A DNA stretch of 64,000 nucleotides from Halichondria panicea (lineage: Eukaryota > Porifera > Demospongiae > Suberitida > Halichondriidae): NCBI RefSeq assembly GCF_963675165.1, contig NC_087386.1, positions 6,206,066-6,270,065 of the forward strand, given 5' to 3'. Below are positions 11,967-25,019 of the stretch, piece by piece. The notes beneath the pieces are model-generated. The model was not told where the DNA came from. It was given only the letters and a program-made list of their open reading frames with translations, and did not search any database. Numbering within the stretch: the stretch's first letter is position 1; each line of letters starts with the position of its first letter. The position numbers were made by a program, and so were the translations under genes.

Positions 11967-14900
11967 ATGTCTGCAGTGCGTAGAAACACACGTAGCAAGT
12001 CCTCCAGTTCCAAGGCAGAGATAACCACAGACACAGATTCGAGTCCAAGTAAGAAAAAAACACCCAGTAAACGAAAACCATCAGATGTACGTCGTTTCAC
12101 GTTCACATCTCCTCAAAAAATGGACACCTCACTGTCGGAGGTCAAAGTTCAATCATCGATGTCGGTGGATGATTTCGTAGTTGGGTGTGGAGAAGGGGTG
12201 TGGTCTAGCTACAAGGAGCTCTGTCAGCGGTTACCAGGGAGACAGTCGCAAGTGGAACTACTCCTAACATTGTGCGGAGAGGTACGATAATTATTATCAT
12301 TTATTATTTTAAGGAATATTTTTAATTATACTTACAGCCCTCGTCTCCTACACCCTCCCCCCTCTATCTCTATGGCAACACTGGAACGGGAAAGACCCTG
12401 ACAATTAAGACTGTATTAGATATCCTGAAAGCTCCACACGTGTTAGTCAACTGCGTCGAGTGTTACAACTCTAAAGTTCTCTTTAGTACGATTCTCAACA
12501 GGGCAGTGGGTGTGGTTAATGGGATGGAGCCAGTGGGCAAGTGTGACAGCCTGTATGGATTTGTGCAGGAGCTGAAACGACTGGCCAGTGAACTGTCTCA
12601 GCAGACGCTGTACATTGTGAGTCATAGCTGGTCATGATGAGTCATAGCTAGGTTACGATAATGGTATATTTGTACGCATCATCACCTCTGATGTATGCCA
12701 GTATGCATACCTCCCGTGCAGGTGCTTGTTATTATAATAATAGTTTTAGCGGCCACACATGAATCGAAGAAAGGCCAACTGCAATATATAGGTCAGGTCC
12801 TAAATGAACTTTCATGAATAAAACAACCTCTCAACAAAGGCCACCTTTGTCAGTGTATAGCAGCCAAAACTTGAAATGTTACACAATGTATAGGGATTCC
12901 ACTGCATCGCTATCTCACTCACGTTCACTACTGCATGCCCTTCAAGATGTTAACATAATTCTATAACTCGCTAAGTTGGTTATGTATAATTATATATACT
13001 AGTCCAATACGTGTCACACATGGTTTCCAGCGCTATCTTGCTTGTGTGCAGGTGCTGGATAAAGCAGAGAGACTGAGGTCACTGGAGGTCACCGTCCTGT
13101 CCGCCCTGCTCAGACTTAGGGAGATAGTGAGTATATCTATTGTGAATTGTAATGTATGCTTTGTAAGAACCTGCGCAAGCACGTAGCTGTGACAGTCTAA
13201 CGATGTGTTTAGATCTGTGATTGCCTTCTGATCGAATTGCTTGAAGACCTATTAATTAATTATGGCCTTATAGGCTTTAGTTGGTGAGTTTTCCAAAATA
13301 GGCCTGTTTTGATAGCTAACTTTGAGTAACTATTGGAATGAGTTTCATTGTGTTAATCGCTTGCGTGGGTAGCATAGCATCCATAACTTGTGTTGCAATG
13401 ACCATGGAGCTATAGCCCATGGTAGTTTAAAAAATTGATAATTTGAACATACCAAACTGAAATACAGCATTCAGAAAACCACAAAATCATTGAAATTGAG
13501 TCACCAGAACTAAAGTTACGGGCACTAAAAAAATTACATTTTGGCGGTTTAATAATGTACATACGTGCATTTGTTTTACTATACAGGCCAGGCCGGTGCT
13601 CTTATAACATCTCATTCCATGATTATAGCTAAGACTAATGCGTGATCTCAGACGGTTTAAAGAGCAAAAAAATCCCTTGAAACATTTTATAATAATCCAC
13701 GAATGTGTGTTGCTTTTGTTACTATAACGTCATGTGATTGTCATATGCAGAGTGGGTGTGAGGTGTGCGTTGTCATGGTGAGTATCCTCCCATACGAGAA
13801 GCTAACCACAGACTCGTGTCCAAGTCAACTGCTCTCAGTGCACTTCCCCGACTACTCACGAGGTCAGCTGAGCCCCTCGGTAATGGGACGCCCTCTATAC
13901 TTTGTGTAGTCCCCCAGTAATTACTTTGATACTGTCTTATTGCTGTAATGAAATGCATTTTGTAGCTGTTTAGATGATACACTTCCAGGATTTTGTGCAC
14001 AAGTGGGTGAAATGTGGTTTCAAATATTAAACGGATCATCGACACGATAAAAATAGGAAATTTACTTGCTCCAAGCAGGTGAAAAATAACCCCGCACTGA
14101 AATAAATCCTGGCTATTGTAGTGAATAAGTCACTGAATAGAATGAACTAACTAACTATGGATGTTACAATAATATACTCAGCTAGTGTGTCCCTCTCTTT
14201 GTGCATGTTCCCAGCATACTGTTACCATACATGCAGTAATCAGAGCCAGCTGCTGTACTGCTGACATTTCTGAGGGTTAGTCGTGAATACACCCAATTAA
14301 TCAGTCGGGTCACTAGTGGGTGATATATGCATTCCATGGATGGCTTGTCCATTGTGTTTATCTGACAGCTTCCTGGTAGTGATCAGTGAACTGTGACTGA
14401 ATATTCGCCTGGAGGGCACACTAATCTAAAATCAAGACATTGAGCTATGTACAACCGTTTTGTTAGAATGTTTTGAAAGTATCACAAGTTTTGCAAAAAT
14501 AAAATCGCAATAACCTATGACACACGATCCTTGCCAGAACGCAATAGATAATTATTATCGCAAAGGATCAAATTTTCTACTGATATAGCTCGTTTGCAAA
14601 GGTTTTTCACCAGCACAATATTCTAGTACTACGGTATATCCATGTACACCTGTAACAGTAGACAGCTCTCCTAGCTATTGAGTTATCCCAGTCACTACCT
14701 AATGTGTGGGGGAGTATCTTGTTCAGCTACATGTATATAGACGTGTCTCATTAGAATAATGACTACATTAGGATGATTGTTATCATAATATCATTAAAAT
14801 GCATTCAAATAGTTTCTACGTGAGGTACTGCACATTAAGTTGAATGGGCATGAGGCTCGACATAACTGTATAGCAGGTATTATCTCGAGGGTATAAATGT

Positions 14901-17900
14901 TTGTAGTTTTCGTTGATCAAGCATCTACCGCGAAGATTTATACCCACGAATTTAATATCGCATGCATGCATGCTGCAGAAAGGTTGCTATTCCGCGAAAA
15001 CCTTTCTGACGGCATTCCGCGAAAGTTTATACCCTTTGAAATAATTATACCCGCTATACGGTATACTGTACTTAAAGTATTATACACACATTCTTGATCT
15101 GTGTGCGTATATCTATTTCTAGTTCATGTACATATTTTTATCCTTTGAGCAACTCTTCTTCAACCGTCCTAACTGCTGGTATAATTGCCCCAGCTGCTGA
15201 CAGTCATCGCTACAATAATATTTATATTGACTATTAATTACTAGAACGTCTTTGAACGCCCATCACTTTAGTTCCATTGGTCCAACGGTAATTGATGTGT
15301 TAAAATCAAAAGTCTATTTTAGGCCTGTTTTTGATAGAAATTATGGTCCGTCTTCAAATTGATATTTGAGCATACCATCTGAACAGGCTCGTTTTAAACT
15401 TCCATAAAATCATAAAATCGTTGTATTTGGACCACCAGAACTCTAGTTACAGAGTCAAGTATAGTAATTATATAATGAAGGGGATTCCCCTAATACCCCC
15501 CCCCCCCAATAGATGAGACACTGGCGATCATGGCGCTGGATCGCAACCCTCAAGATAGCCCCGAGTTCTTTGCAACTTTCTCCAACCATATTTGGAACGT
15601 GTTCCATATTGTATGCAGAGACTTGGCAGAACTTCGCCACCTGGTGAGTTTCTTCCTCCACATGTATAGAAACTACTAATTGTTTTTCTCGTAACTTCTG
15701 AATAGAAACAGTACCTCTTACGAGCTAGGTTGCATGTTCATTTCTAGGAAGTTGTATATGTCATACAAATTTTAGATTCCTTTGCTTCTGATCTATATAG
15801 GGAGCTACATACGTAACCTAGGTAGCAACTGGTGTGGGGATGAGACTAGGCAGCAACATGTTGTGATGTTATGCATACAGAGTGCTGTACGTGTTATATC
15901 CCAAGTACAGTGAGCCACTGGTGTGGGGATGAGACTAGTTATAATGTTGTGTGTTCCATGCATACAGAGTGCAGTGTTATATCCCAAGTACAGTGAGCCA
16001 GTCAACAGTGGGGAAAGTAAGCTTTCATGTGTGTGAATCTTATGGTAATAGTAGCATGCTGTGTAGCAGTAATAATGAGTGGGTGTAGGGATGAGACTAT
16101 AGTCATGAGTAGGTGTGGGGATGAGACTATATAGTCATGAGTGGGTGTGGGGATGAGACTATATAGTCATAATTTCATTGTTGTTGGTTGGTTGCCAACT
16201 TCTGCAACTTGTGTTTAGATCAAAGAGCTTGAGTATCCAAGCACATCCCTCACACTTCACACACGCTCCTATTACACACTCACACCCTCACACTTCACAC
16301 ACCCACCCACACACTTCACACACACACACCAGTCAACAGTCGGGAGACAAGACGACTGTGGAAGCACATAGAGCCATTCTTCAAGGACGTGATGAGCAGG
16401 ATATATCTGAGGGAGCTCTCCACACAGCAGGGCGAGCGAGCGCTGGCCACACCCACCGAAGGCTCCGGGAGCGTGACCGATTACCTGGAGCTACCCTACT
16501 ACTCCAAGTACCTCCTTTTCTCCTCTTTTCTAGCCTCCTATAACCCGGCTCGTGCGGACAGAAAATTCTTCTCAAAGGTATTAATATTATAAGTGTGCAT
16601 TCACGCATTTTTGGAGTAAATTCTCAGCCAGAAGTATTTTTTAATATTATTATAAGCAAGAATTTTACTCGTGGATAGCAAATTGGCTGTGAATATGTGA
16701 AACATTTTTCCAGGCCTGATTCTAATGGGTGTGTATGTCTCCTAGTTACTATCCTTGACATCATCTTAAAGCTTGTTGTTTGTATTGTCTGGCGCCCATT
16801 GAAGCTAGAGTGGGTTATAATAGTTAAAAATTGCTTGCTTTGTAGTTGTTATGGCCGTGTTTGTCTGAGTCGTAGTCTTGACTGAATGGAGAGTATTAGG
16901 TCAGTCTTCACGCTCCACTGCCCCTCCCACATCCAATATTGACCTGTCCCTCACGCTAGAGTGCCCACAGCTGTGGCTGGTGTAGTCAGACTATAGGCTA
17001 TTGAGTGTCTCTCTTGTTTACTGCTCTAGTAGTTATGCACTTGTTGTACTTCTGTTTTGAGTTCACTTCATTAATTTCCTATGCATACATACGTACATTT
17101 GAACGATAGCGAGTTAGTCAACAATTATATCATACGCTTATAATTTAAACGACATACAACGGTACACATGTATGTCTAAGGTGTATTTCACACCCTAATA
17201 GTCATGTGAATGATCACATGAGCATGTTCATTAGCTGTATAGTTTAAGTGAGAAAATGCCCTCTCCTTTGCAAGTGTATAAGTACAGTGGTGTTTAACTT
17301 CTAATAGCGGACACCTTTAGGGAACAAGGTTTTGGCCGTCCATTTTATATATAGTATATACATGCAGTGATCTAGCCCTACGTACGTAGAAATGTATTTC
17401 TACTGTGCATAGTGAACCAATCACGACATACCAGGACCTGTATGATAACTGGCTTGTTGTGTGTTTGGCCTTTGATGTAGTGTGTTATGTCGATTATGGT
17501 TGCCGACCACCCTTCCCTAACGAAATACCAATGCCAGTTAGCGAAGATTCTAGCCAAAGCTACCAAAAAAGCCAAAAAAGAGCAGCCATTGATATGTCAG
17601 CCATTGTGTACGTGAGAATGCACCAACTGCTAATTACAGCGTCCTCTCTTGCCAAGGGTGGGTGGTAGTCAAAGGAACGTGTTTGTGTGTGCTGTAATTA
17701 CAACCTGGCAGCTGGTGTGAGCTAGGTGCCCTGAGGCAATGGCAACCCACGTCACTGTCTCCGTTATTGGATTCAGTTTCAGTGAAGTACATACGTATAT
17801 GCATTGACTCTAATTATACATCATTAAAGCCACCATACACCAGGCAACTTTCTGGCAATCTGTTGTCTACAACGCAACTTTTTTTTTTTTTCAAAGTTCT

Positions 17901-20900
17901 TACTGTAGTGACTGAGACCTTCAGTTCACTGGCTGGGACTCTAGCTGGCGTGGAAAGGTCTGAATGCCACTTTTTACTTAGTTTGAATGGTCATAGATAA
18001 AGGAGAGGGATTCAGAAGTCAAAATGTCTAGAAAGTATCTGTGTTGCCAGGCCAAGCCTGTTAAAAGCAATGCCCCTTGCTGCATGGTGGTAGGCATCAC
18101 TTGTAAATGACAAAATAAAATTGTCAATTGTTGTTAAGTTGCTAAATCAAGGGCTCTTGTTTCTATGCTAGAACTAGTCTAACTAAGTAGTGTACTGTGG
18201 TCTCAAGTATTGTATGAAACAGCAAGCTAAGCAGCAGAATTCTTAGGTAGTCATATCAATGTGAACACTTAGTGCCAGTGTACGTGTATGATTATCACCA
18301 TAGTCACACCACACATGTTCTCACATTAGCACTCCTACCTACATGTATGTACTTCATCTGATAATGATGTCAACGTTGTAATTGTACGCACACACACACA
18401 GACCAAACAACCCAAGACTCGGAAGTCCCATCGACCAGCTACTAAGGAAAAGGTAGTTTTGTGTGATTGGATAAGTATGTGCGTCTATTCATAACAATCA
18501 TCTCAACCATTTGCTCATTGTCTAGTACCCGGGAAGAGCCCGGTAGTCACACATGGGTGGTACACAGTCGGCATTTTTTAATTAATTATTGATGATGGTA
18601 TGATAAGTGCCATATCACCGTGTGAAAATGTTACAGCCTTCTTCCTTAGTGGATGTACCACTTAGTCTGACTATAGTACTGCAATGTTTGGTGAGCATCA
18701 ACCCTATGCGAACTTTGCGGGGGTTAATTAATAAAACAAGAGCACACAGATCTACATACATACGTGTGTGTACAGTACTTGTATGACATCACAATCCTTG
18801 CCAGATCGCATCATGAATTGTCAAAGTTCTGCTGACTTTTGGCTTATTCAATCGCAAAGGGTTTTCATTCACAAAATATTAAGTATACGTATAATTATGT
18901 ATGTACGTGCCATATATAGTAACACATGTTAGTACAGTCCTGTGTTGCCCCTCCCAGCCGAACCACCAGCTGTTGGGGCCCAAACCATTCCCTCTCGATC
19001 GCCTCATGGCAATATTCTACAGCATTCTGGAGGAAGACGTCCCACCAGCTGCTCATCTGTACTCACAGGTACGCAGGCCTCCAGAAATGAACGCCCTCTA
19101 TTATAATGTGTGCTGTAACGGCAGGTTGTCTAGATAATAGAAATTAGCTTAAATTTGACATTTGTACTTGTGTATCGATCGTAAACTTCAGAAAGTTTGT
19201 GCTATTGTAAGGACCAGTATAATTGTGTCTGATATTATAATGATGCTGTACAACGTATGAATTACATATCCACCTCTTAACGATGGTCAGCTGTACACGT
19301 ATATTGTACAAGCTAGCTGCTACGCTGCGTGCGTGGTCGGTTATTGTTGTACTCATTCCTGTCAATTTGCCAGCTATGTTAACGAGTGATTGCATGAGGC
19401 TCCCATTGTCTCAGTCCCCATTATCTCGATAGTAGTATCCTACACCGCACAGCTAGCGTACACATGTTTTAATGGGTATCACTTACGAAAATATCTTAAT
19501 TTGGGCTGAGAATGTTGTGCTAAAAAAACAAAGCCTCAGCCAGGCCAGGGATGTACCCAGGATTTTCTAAGTGGTGGATATTTTCAACCACAGACATTTG
19601 CCTTTTTACATTTACAGCCTAACATCGGCCTAAGAGGTGGTTAGTACCAACCACCACCATCGACCAGGTGGGCATGTCCATACATACAGGTTTTGGCCCT
19701 AGCAACCAAGAGCCTCTCTGGGAAAGCCTGCTATTCTTCTAACTTCTGGCACTTGTAATTATTCACATGGATGATGACTGAGCAGCTAACGATGATAATA
19801 GTCATGTGACTGAGTGTTGTCACACATCACACACAGTTTGCAGTGTATTGATTCTTAATTTGCACTAATTATCCAGTGATAACCTCTTCTCCCTAGTGGG
19901 GTAGTCAGGTTACAGAATGTGCTGAATGTGCATTTTCAACTCTCTTACACAAACAAACCGAATTAAGCAATTATAAATAAATTAGTATAATACGTATTGT
20001 TTTATTTAATACAACTCACACACGTTTATATACCGTATAGCGGGTAATTTTCGTGGGGCAAAATATTCATGGTTTTCGTGGTTTAACACTGGACCACGAA
20101 TATTTTACCCACGAATGAAGCGATCGACCTTGCCTACCTTTACCTGCAGTGTAAGCAGCAACCACGAAAATATTACCCACGAAATGTCTCAATATTGCTG
20201 AACCACGAATATTTTGATCCCCGAAACTTACCCGCTATACGGTACATGTATAGCGTACTAACTGTACAGGCACAGCTATAACAGATGGTGAAGGATAGTA
20301 CGTACATTGGAACATGCATTCCAGAGCTAAACTTTTAATTGTTAGCAGTTGCCCCTGTGTCTGTAACCACTTGTCGTGGTCGATGACGCATACACTTGTA
20401 CTTCCATATGTTGAACCTCGCTTGGCCACAATTGGAGGAAATGAACAGTATTTCCTACACTGTAGAGTACACGGTTGTTCGTTGTACAGGTCTGTATTTT
20501 TTCTAGAAAGGAAATTTTAGTGACAAAGGAACTGTATGTCCTTTAATAAAGAAAGTTGCCAGTACTTAGTGTCTCTTATTCAGGAGAGTACTACTTTATT
20601 GGAGGTTTCCCCCTGTTCAGGATGTGTCCATTAGTGTGATCATTAAATAGCTAGTGCGTCTGCTGATAATAATACATATCAGATACTGTATTACATATAA
20701 TGCAAACTTTGCGGAGGGTTGATCACTTTGCAGAAATAAATTAGTACTGGCAAGTCAATTTTTCTGCTGATATGTTTTTCACCAGCAAAATATTTTAGTA
20801 GTAGTGGAGGGGGGAGGGGTCAGTAGCGATGGGGAGGGGGGGTCAGTAGCGATGGGGAGGGGGGTCAGTAGCGATGGGGAGGGATGTTATGGCACACACT

Positions 20901-23046
20901 ATAATTATTGTAAGTGCACACTGTCAAGTTGATGAGAAGTAATCTTCATTGTATCTTTGTGTAATGATGCATGTACGTGTCAGTGTCGATTGTATGTACA
21001 GTTTTTGTCATTTCTTAGAGACTATAGCCTTCAATTGACCACTACATAACCTGGATGTGTATATGTACTTCACCCAACCACACACACACACATGATTACC
21101 TTGTTGTCACGTTGTCCTCCCCTTGTGTTTGCAGGTGGCCTCTCTCGTCACACTGCAGCTGCTAGCTCAGATCAGCACTGGCGACCCACTGGACTCACCC
21201 AAATACAAGGTAGGGGAGTGCAGGGAGCCACCTACCTATATTATACAAATTCTTATAACCCTCACTTTGAAATAGAATTATTTCTAAGAAGCACTCTAAT
21301 GTCCTCAAGCGTGTAGACTAGTGTACAGAGCCTATGATGTGTGTGTGTGTGTGTGGGGGGGGTGTGTGTGTGTGTGTACACTGTAGCTAGTGGTTGACTT
21401 ATATAGTTTGCATTTCATTGAGGTGAAAGGTTGTAGACAGAAAAGGAGTGTTTATAATCATGAACAAAGTAGTTGCTGTAATCTGATTAATAGTCTCCTC
21501 ATTCTTACATAACAGACCATGAGCAGGTATGTTGTTCGATCAATTAATATTTGCCCCTAAATTTCATATGGTCTGGTTGATAACATTACTGTAGTCTGAT
21601 ATCCCATCTCATTGGTCGCTTAAACTACATTAATTGTACATGTACGTATGTGCTGTAACTAAGAGATGATTAGTTGCTTAAAGCAACAGTCGTAATCTAC
21701 GTAGATTTGGCAGAGAGATTGTTTGTGTTCTTCTTGCCAACTGGAAATACCATACGTACCATTATTCTTAAGTGGGCTGTTTACAAGTCTGCTATTATGA
21801 AGTGTGTCTATTAATGGTCACCCTCTATAATACAGCCAGACCCTGAAGTCTCCATAGCATGTGTTTGGACCTGTGTTAGCAGGCCACCCTCTATAATACA
21901 GCCAGGTTAATGGGGCCCAAAGTCTCCACAGCATGTTTGTTTAGCAGGTCACCTCTTTACTACAACCATTAGCTGCTGGGTCTGCCCCAAGTGTGACTAC
22001 TATAGACAGTTAGGCTTCACCATGTATACACAATGGTGCCACTAAGTATCACAAAATATATATTGCTACAATAACTGCTTCTGGAATCAACTGCCCAGTG
22101 TTTCCCCTATAGTGATACAAGAAGGAAAGCAGCCTTATAGCTCCCTCCTTGACTATAGCCTATCTCAGTATCATGCTCACTCCTATCCTCGACTTCAGGC
22201 CGCACTCTTTGTTGAGGCCTTGTGAAGGAGGCTAGCTCCCTCCTTGAGTACTGTCTATAGCCTATCTGTATATCGATCAGTATCATGCTCACTCCTATCC
22301 TCGACTTCAGGCCACACTCTTTGTTGAGGCCTTGTGAAGGAGGCTAGCTCCCTCCTTGAGTAGTGTCTAGCCTGTCTGTATTAGTATCATGTTTTATCGG
22401 CTCCAACCTGATTGGAGAGTGGGGGTGTGGTAATGTCAGCTGAAAAGTGTGGAGACAAATGACTGGGTATATAATTAAGTTGCCCTCAATTTGTATAATT
22501 TTTTAATTATGCTTTTATCCATACAGTGCTTGTTGACTCTGGATCATATTCGGCTGGTAGCCAGGTGAGTAGTCCAAGAGATAGTTCATTCATCAACTAA
22601 TAATAGACATTCCGTATTTAACTTCTAAACAAAAGATGTAAACATTAACATTAACAGTCTGCTATAGTTAGAACTTGGCGTTTCATTGAGCAAAAAGTAT
22701 GTTTGGGTGAGATGTCCATTTGGGAAATGAGGAGACGAATATGGCACCCAATAAATGGATCACCAGAGTCTGGTAGTCATGGGCCCATAGTGCACAGTTG
22801 CTGGGTATGGGTGTGCTGTGTCTGTTGTAGGCAGGCAGACAATAACACTGTGATTGAATCTGTTCCTAGTTTGTAACCACTGTGATGACTGCCAAAAGTG
22901 CATGCCTTATTCAGTAAAGCCTGCCTACTGACTCTCTCTGTGTGTGTGAAAGTATGATTGAATCACGATTATAATGAATTGTTTTCTTGTTTTCCTGCAG
23001 GAGTGTTGGATTTGATATTGTGCAGTATCTGTATGACTTCAACTGA
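11967..23046 (+). CDS. ORC5: Origin recognition complex subunit 5 (508 aa)
   Basis: Twelve exons: 11967-12281, 12338-12616, 13052-13126, 13751-13862, 15513-15643, 15968-16016, 16333-16577, 18402-18452, 18958-19068, 21135-21209, 22527-22564, 23001-23046; sum 1527 nt. ORC5 is an AAA+-like subunit of the complex that marks replication origins. Walker A is GNTGTGKT (about 118-125) and the Walker B-like strand is [10 protein letters not shown]. Later family blocks are [57 protein letters not shown], and the C-terminal [10 protein letters not shown]. The N-terminal about 70 residues are an extra basic, Ser/Lys-rich extension, probably disordered. A Lys-rich ORF at 17539 was excluded because it breaks phase. 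Confidence 0.96.
14463..14640. repeat. Dispersed GCGAATT-family repeat in ORC5 intron 4
   Basis: It shares ACACGATCCTTGCCAGAACG and CAATATTCTAGTA with the copies at 5898 and 44606. No coding potential. Confidence 0.6.
14866..15063. mobile_element. MITE-like TACCGTATAGCG-family element in ORC5 intron 4
   Basis: The left end TGTATAGCAGGTATTATC is diverged; the right end reads TATACCCGCTATACGGTA. The internal arms (CGCGAA / TTCGCG) are self-complementary. Confidence 0.65.
15242..15455. repeat. Dispersed palindromic repeat in ORC5 intron 4
   Basis: It starts TCTTTGAACGCCCATCAC and ends GGACCACCAGAACTCTAG, with the ends roughly complementary. A closely related copy is at 27723-28022 in SWT1, and a diverged one is near 13270-13540. 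Confidence 0.65.
15860..16165. repeat. Tandem duplications around ORC5 exon 6
   Basis: A copy of exon 6 with its acceptor and flanks lies about 90 bp upstream (CATACAG then GTTATATCCCAAGTACAG). It has a 4-bp insertion and an in-frame stop, so the copy at 15968 is the real exon. Downstream, 16078-16165 holds three 31-bp units reading GGTGTGGGGATGAGACTATA. Confidence 0.8.
18682..18890. repeat. Dispersed GCGAATT-family repeat in ORC5 intron 8
   Basis: It shares the CCTTGCCAGA...CGCA and CACAAAATATTAAGTATA segments with the copy at 5898, and is interrupted by unrelated bases. Confidence 0.5.
20031..20244. mobile_element. MITE-like TACCGTATAGCG-family element in ORC5 intron 9
   Basis: Clean copy: left end TACCGTATAGCGGGTAATTT, right end TTACCCGCTATACGGTA, with long internal complementary arms. 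It is closest to the copy at 11057. Confidence 0.85.
20796..20884. repeat. Short G-rich minisatellite, about 25-bp unit, three copies
   Basis: Repeats of GGTCAGTAGCGATGGGGAGG in ORC5 intron 9. The runs of G could form a quadruplex on the coding strand. Confidence 0.75.
22130..22390. repeat. Tandem duplication of about 120 bp in ORC5 intron 10
   Basis: The block from CTCCCTCCTTGA through TGAGGCCTTGTGAAGGAGG occurs twice and begins a third time. It contains a diverged version of the CTCGATTCCAGGCC element end seen elsewhere in the window. Confidence 0.75.
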
Positions 23047-23267
23047 TTGCTTACTGGCACACTTGTGTGTGTGTTTGTATGTGTTGTGTTGTGTTGACAT
23101 CTAATCACTGTGTGATTTATAATAATTGCATACCTTAATTATACCTCAACGCCCACACATTTAACTGCTAATATTTAACCAGCTCGAGCACTGCATGTCA
23201 TCATTATCAGTATACAAGCTAGCTAGCTCTAACACATTGACACAGCTACAGTGCAACAAAGCCAACT

Positions 23268-24411
23268 ATGCTCGCCACACTCATGCCCAGAAATGGCCTC
23301 GGCTCAGCCATTAAGAGACGAAACAGCAAGAACTATGACACTGCTAAGAGAAGAGATTCCTTCTCTGTATTCTCATCCTACTCTCTACCTAGCTCCCCCG
23401 ACTCACTGCGACGATTCTCAAGCTATGATACTCTGCTCCAAGCACTGGGATCACAGCAGCCACAGCCACAGAAGCAACAGACACTACAGCCAGAGTCTAG
23501 GCTCAAGGGAAGAAGAGGTAGCATCTCTAGACTGATAAGAAGGACCACCTCCATGAGTCGAAGAGATTCAGATGAGAGTAAGAACAGGAGAGCAAGAGGG
23601 AGTGTTTCTTGTGACCCTCTGGATATTGAGCTGGCTAGGATAAGAGAGCAACTGGTGAGTGCATGGTCTTAGGCTGTATAGTTTGAGTGCTGTAGTTCTC
23701 CAAGTGTGCAGCCCAACCATAGATCTATATAGGAGACATGCATGCAAACTGCATTAACTCCACTATAATAGCTAGCTCCTAGGGACGTACATGCATGTCC
23801 TGATCTGTACACTGTAGCAACGTACTTCACTTATAATATTAATGTCATTTGTGTGCAACTTTTATAGTGTTTCTCCTTCCATTACACAGGCTCAAATGAA
23901 GACACAGGACTTGGACATGTCTCAACGAGTAGAGAACTTGTCTAACTCAGTACAAGCACTATGGGGAAATAAGCAGTTGCCCCAGCCACAAATTACACAG
24001 TCTTCCTCTGTGTGTTGTCTTAGAGCCATCAGAGAAAGCAGATTGGAAACAGAAGTGCTCAAAGAAATCAGTGAAAGCTCAGATTCAGAAGAAGAAGATG
24101 ATCAAAGTTTTGAGGATTACATTCGATCCACTCTCCCACTAATTGGTGACAGAAGAGTATCTAATGCGAACAGCAGTACAGCAGAAGCACCTGTTGTACC
24201 AGCATGTACCGTGGAGATTGTTATCGACTGTGTTGCCGATGATGGCTCAACGCAGCATCACTGCTTATTGAACAGTTCACCGCATGATGTCAACACTCAA
24301 AACGCTCAAGGCTATTCGATACTGAATGAACAAACTAACCACCAAGAATGGATGAAATCTGAACCTTTAATTACAACGCACCAAGCAAGTACTCTTACAA
24401 CTGTTCACTGA
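23268..24411 (+). CDS. Unrecognised Ser/Arg-rich protein with an acidic patch (302 aa)
   Basis: Two exons, 23268-23654 and 23890-24411 (909 nt, phase 0 junction). The family was not recognised. The N-terminal third is basic and Ser-rich with many RRxS-type sites (KRRNS, KRRDS, LRRFSS, RRTTSMSRRDS), typical of basophilic kinase substrates. IELARIREQLAQMKTQDL spans the splice junction and could form a short coiled coil. An acidic cluster follows (SDSEEEDDQ), and the C-terminus is Asn/Thr/His-rich and probably disordered. No signal peptide or membrane segment is seen. It starts 221 bp after the ORC5 stop in the same direction. A cytoplasmic phosphoprotein or scaffold is a guess only. Confidence 0.75.
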
Positions 24412-25019
24412 TGTAATGTGTTGTGTCATGGTATTCAATGTCTCAATCCTTGTCTGTTTCTACTGATCACTTTCTGCGCTAATATTCTCAAATTTTTATC
24501 ATTTATACGATCCACTGTTTTCGGTGGTAACTCATAATAATTAATAATTATCATGTGTCAATGTGGTTTTAATCCACAATAATAATTTTGCTCTGAACAG
24601 CATGCGTAAATATTATGAACGATCCAGCTGTTCATTCCACAGCCAATTTGTTGCGTCAACTTTCCCTACATTAGAAACAATACTTAAAAGGCAAAGATTG
24701 TACATCACCATGGATACCGTCTGTTAGGAAACATGCATAATCAACTGAAAACATTCCTAACGACAATTGATCTAACTCCGATATATATAATGATAATCAT
24801 GAATGAACAACATGTATAATTATACAGTGTACAAATGAATGATTTAATAGGGAGTAATAATAACAAAAAACAGATAATAATGAGATGATCGACAAAATGA
24901 ATGAGCAAACGATGAGATAAATATTGACAGGAAATCATAGAATGTGAGGGGATGCTTACAAAACACTAACCTACAAAATAATAACCCTAACAAGTATACA
25001 ATTAAGTGACAGCACTGCG
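24412..25019. other. Convergent intergenic region, nothing recognised
   Basis: About 600 bp of AT-rich sequence between the stop codons of the Ser/Arg-rich gene and SWT1. The one ORF across it (a 65-codon minus-strand frame) has no family features and unusual composition. Confidence 0.6.

Noticed and set aside
12440..12637. Separate gene starting at the Met at 12440
   Set aside because: It is the middle of ORC5 exon 2, downstream of the Walker A motif in the same frame.
17539..17660. Lys-rich ORF ([16 protein letters not shown]) between ORC5 exons 7 and 8 that looked like an extra exon
   Set aside because: No donor in the needed phase exists, and direct joining of 16577 to 18402 gives the expected family length up to [11 protein letters not shown].
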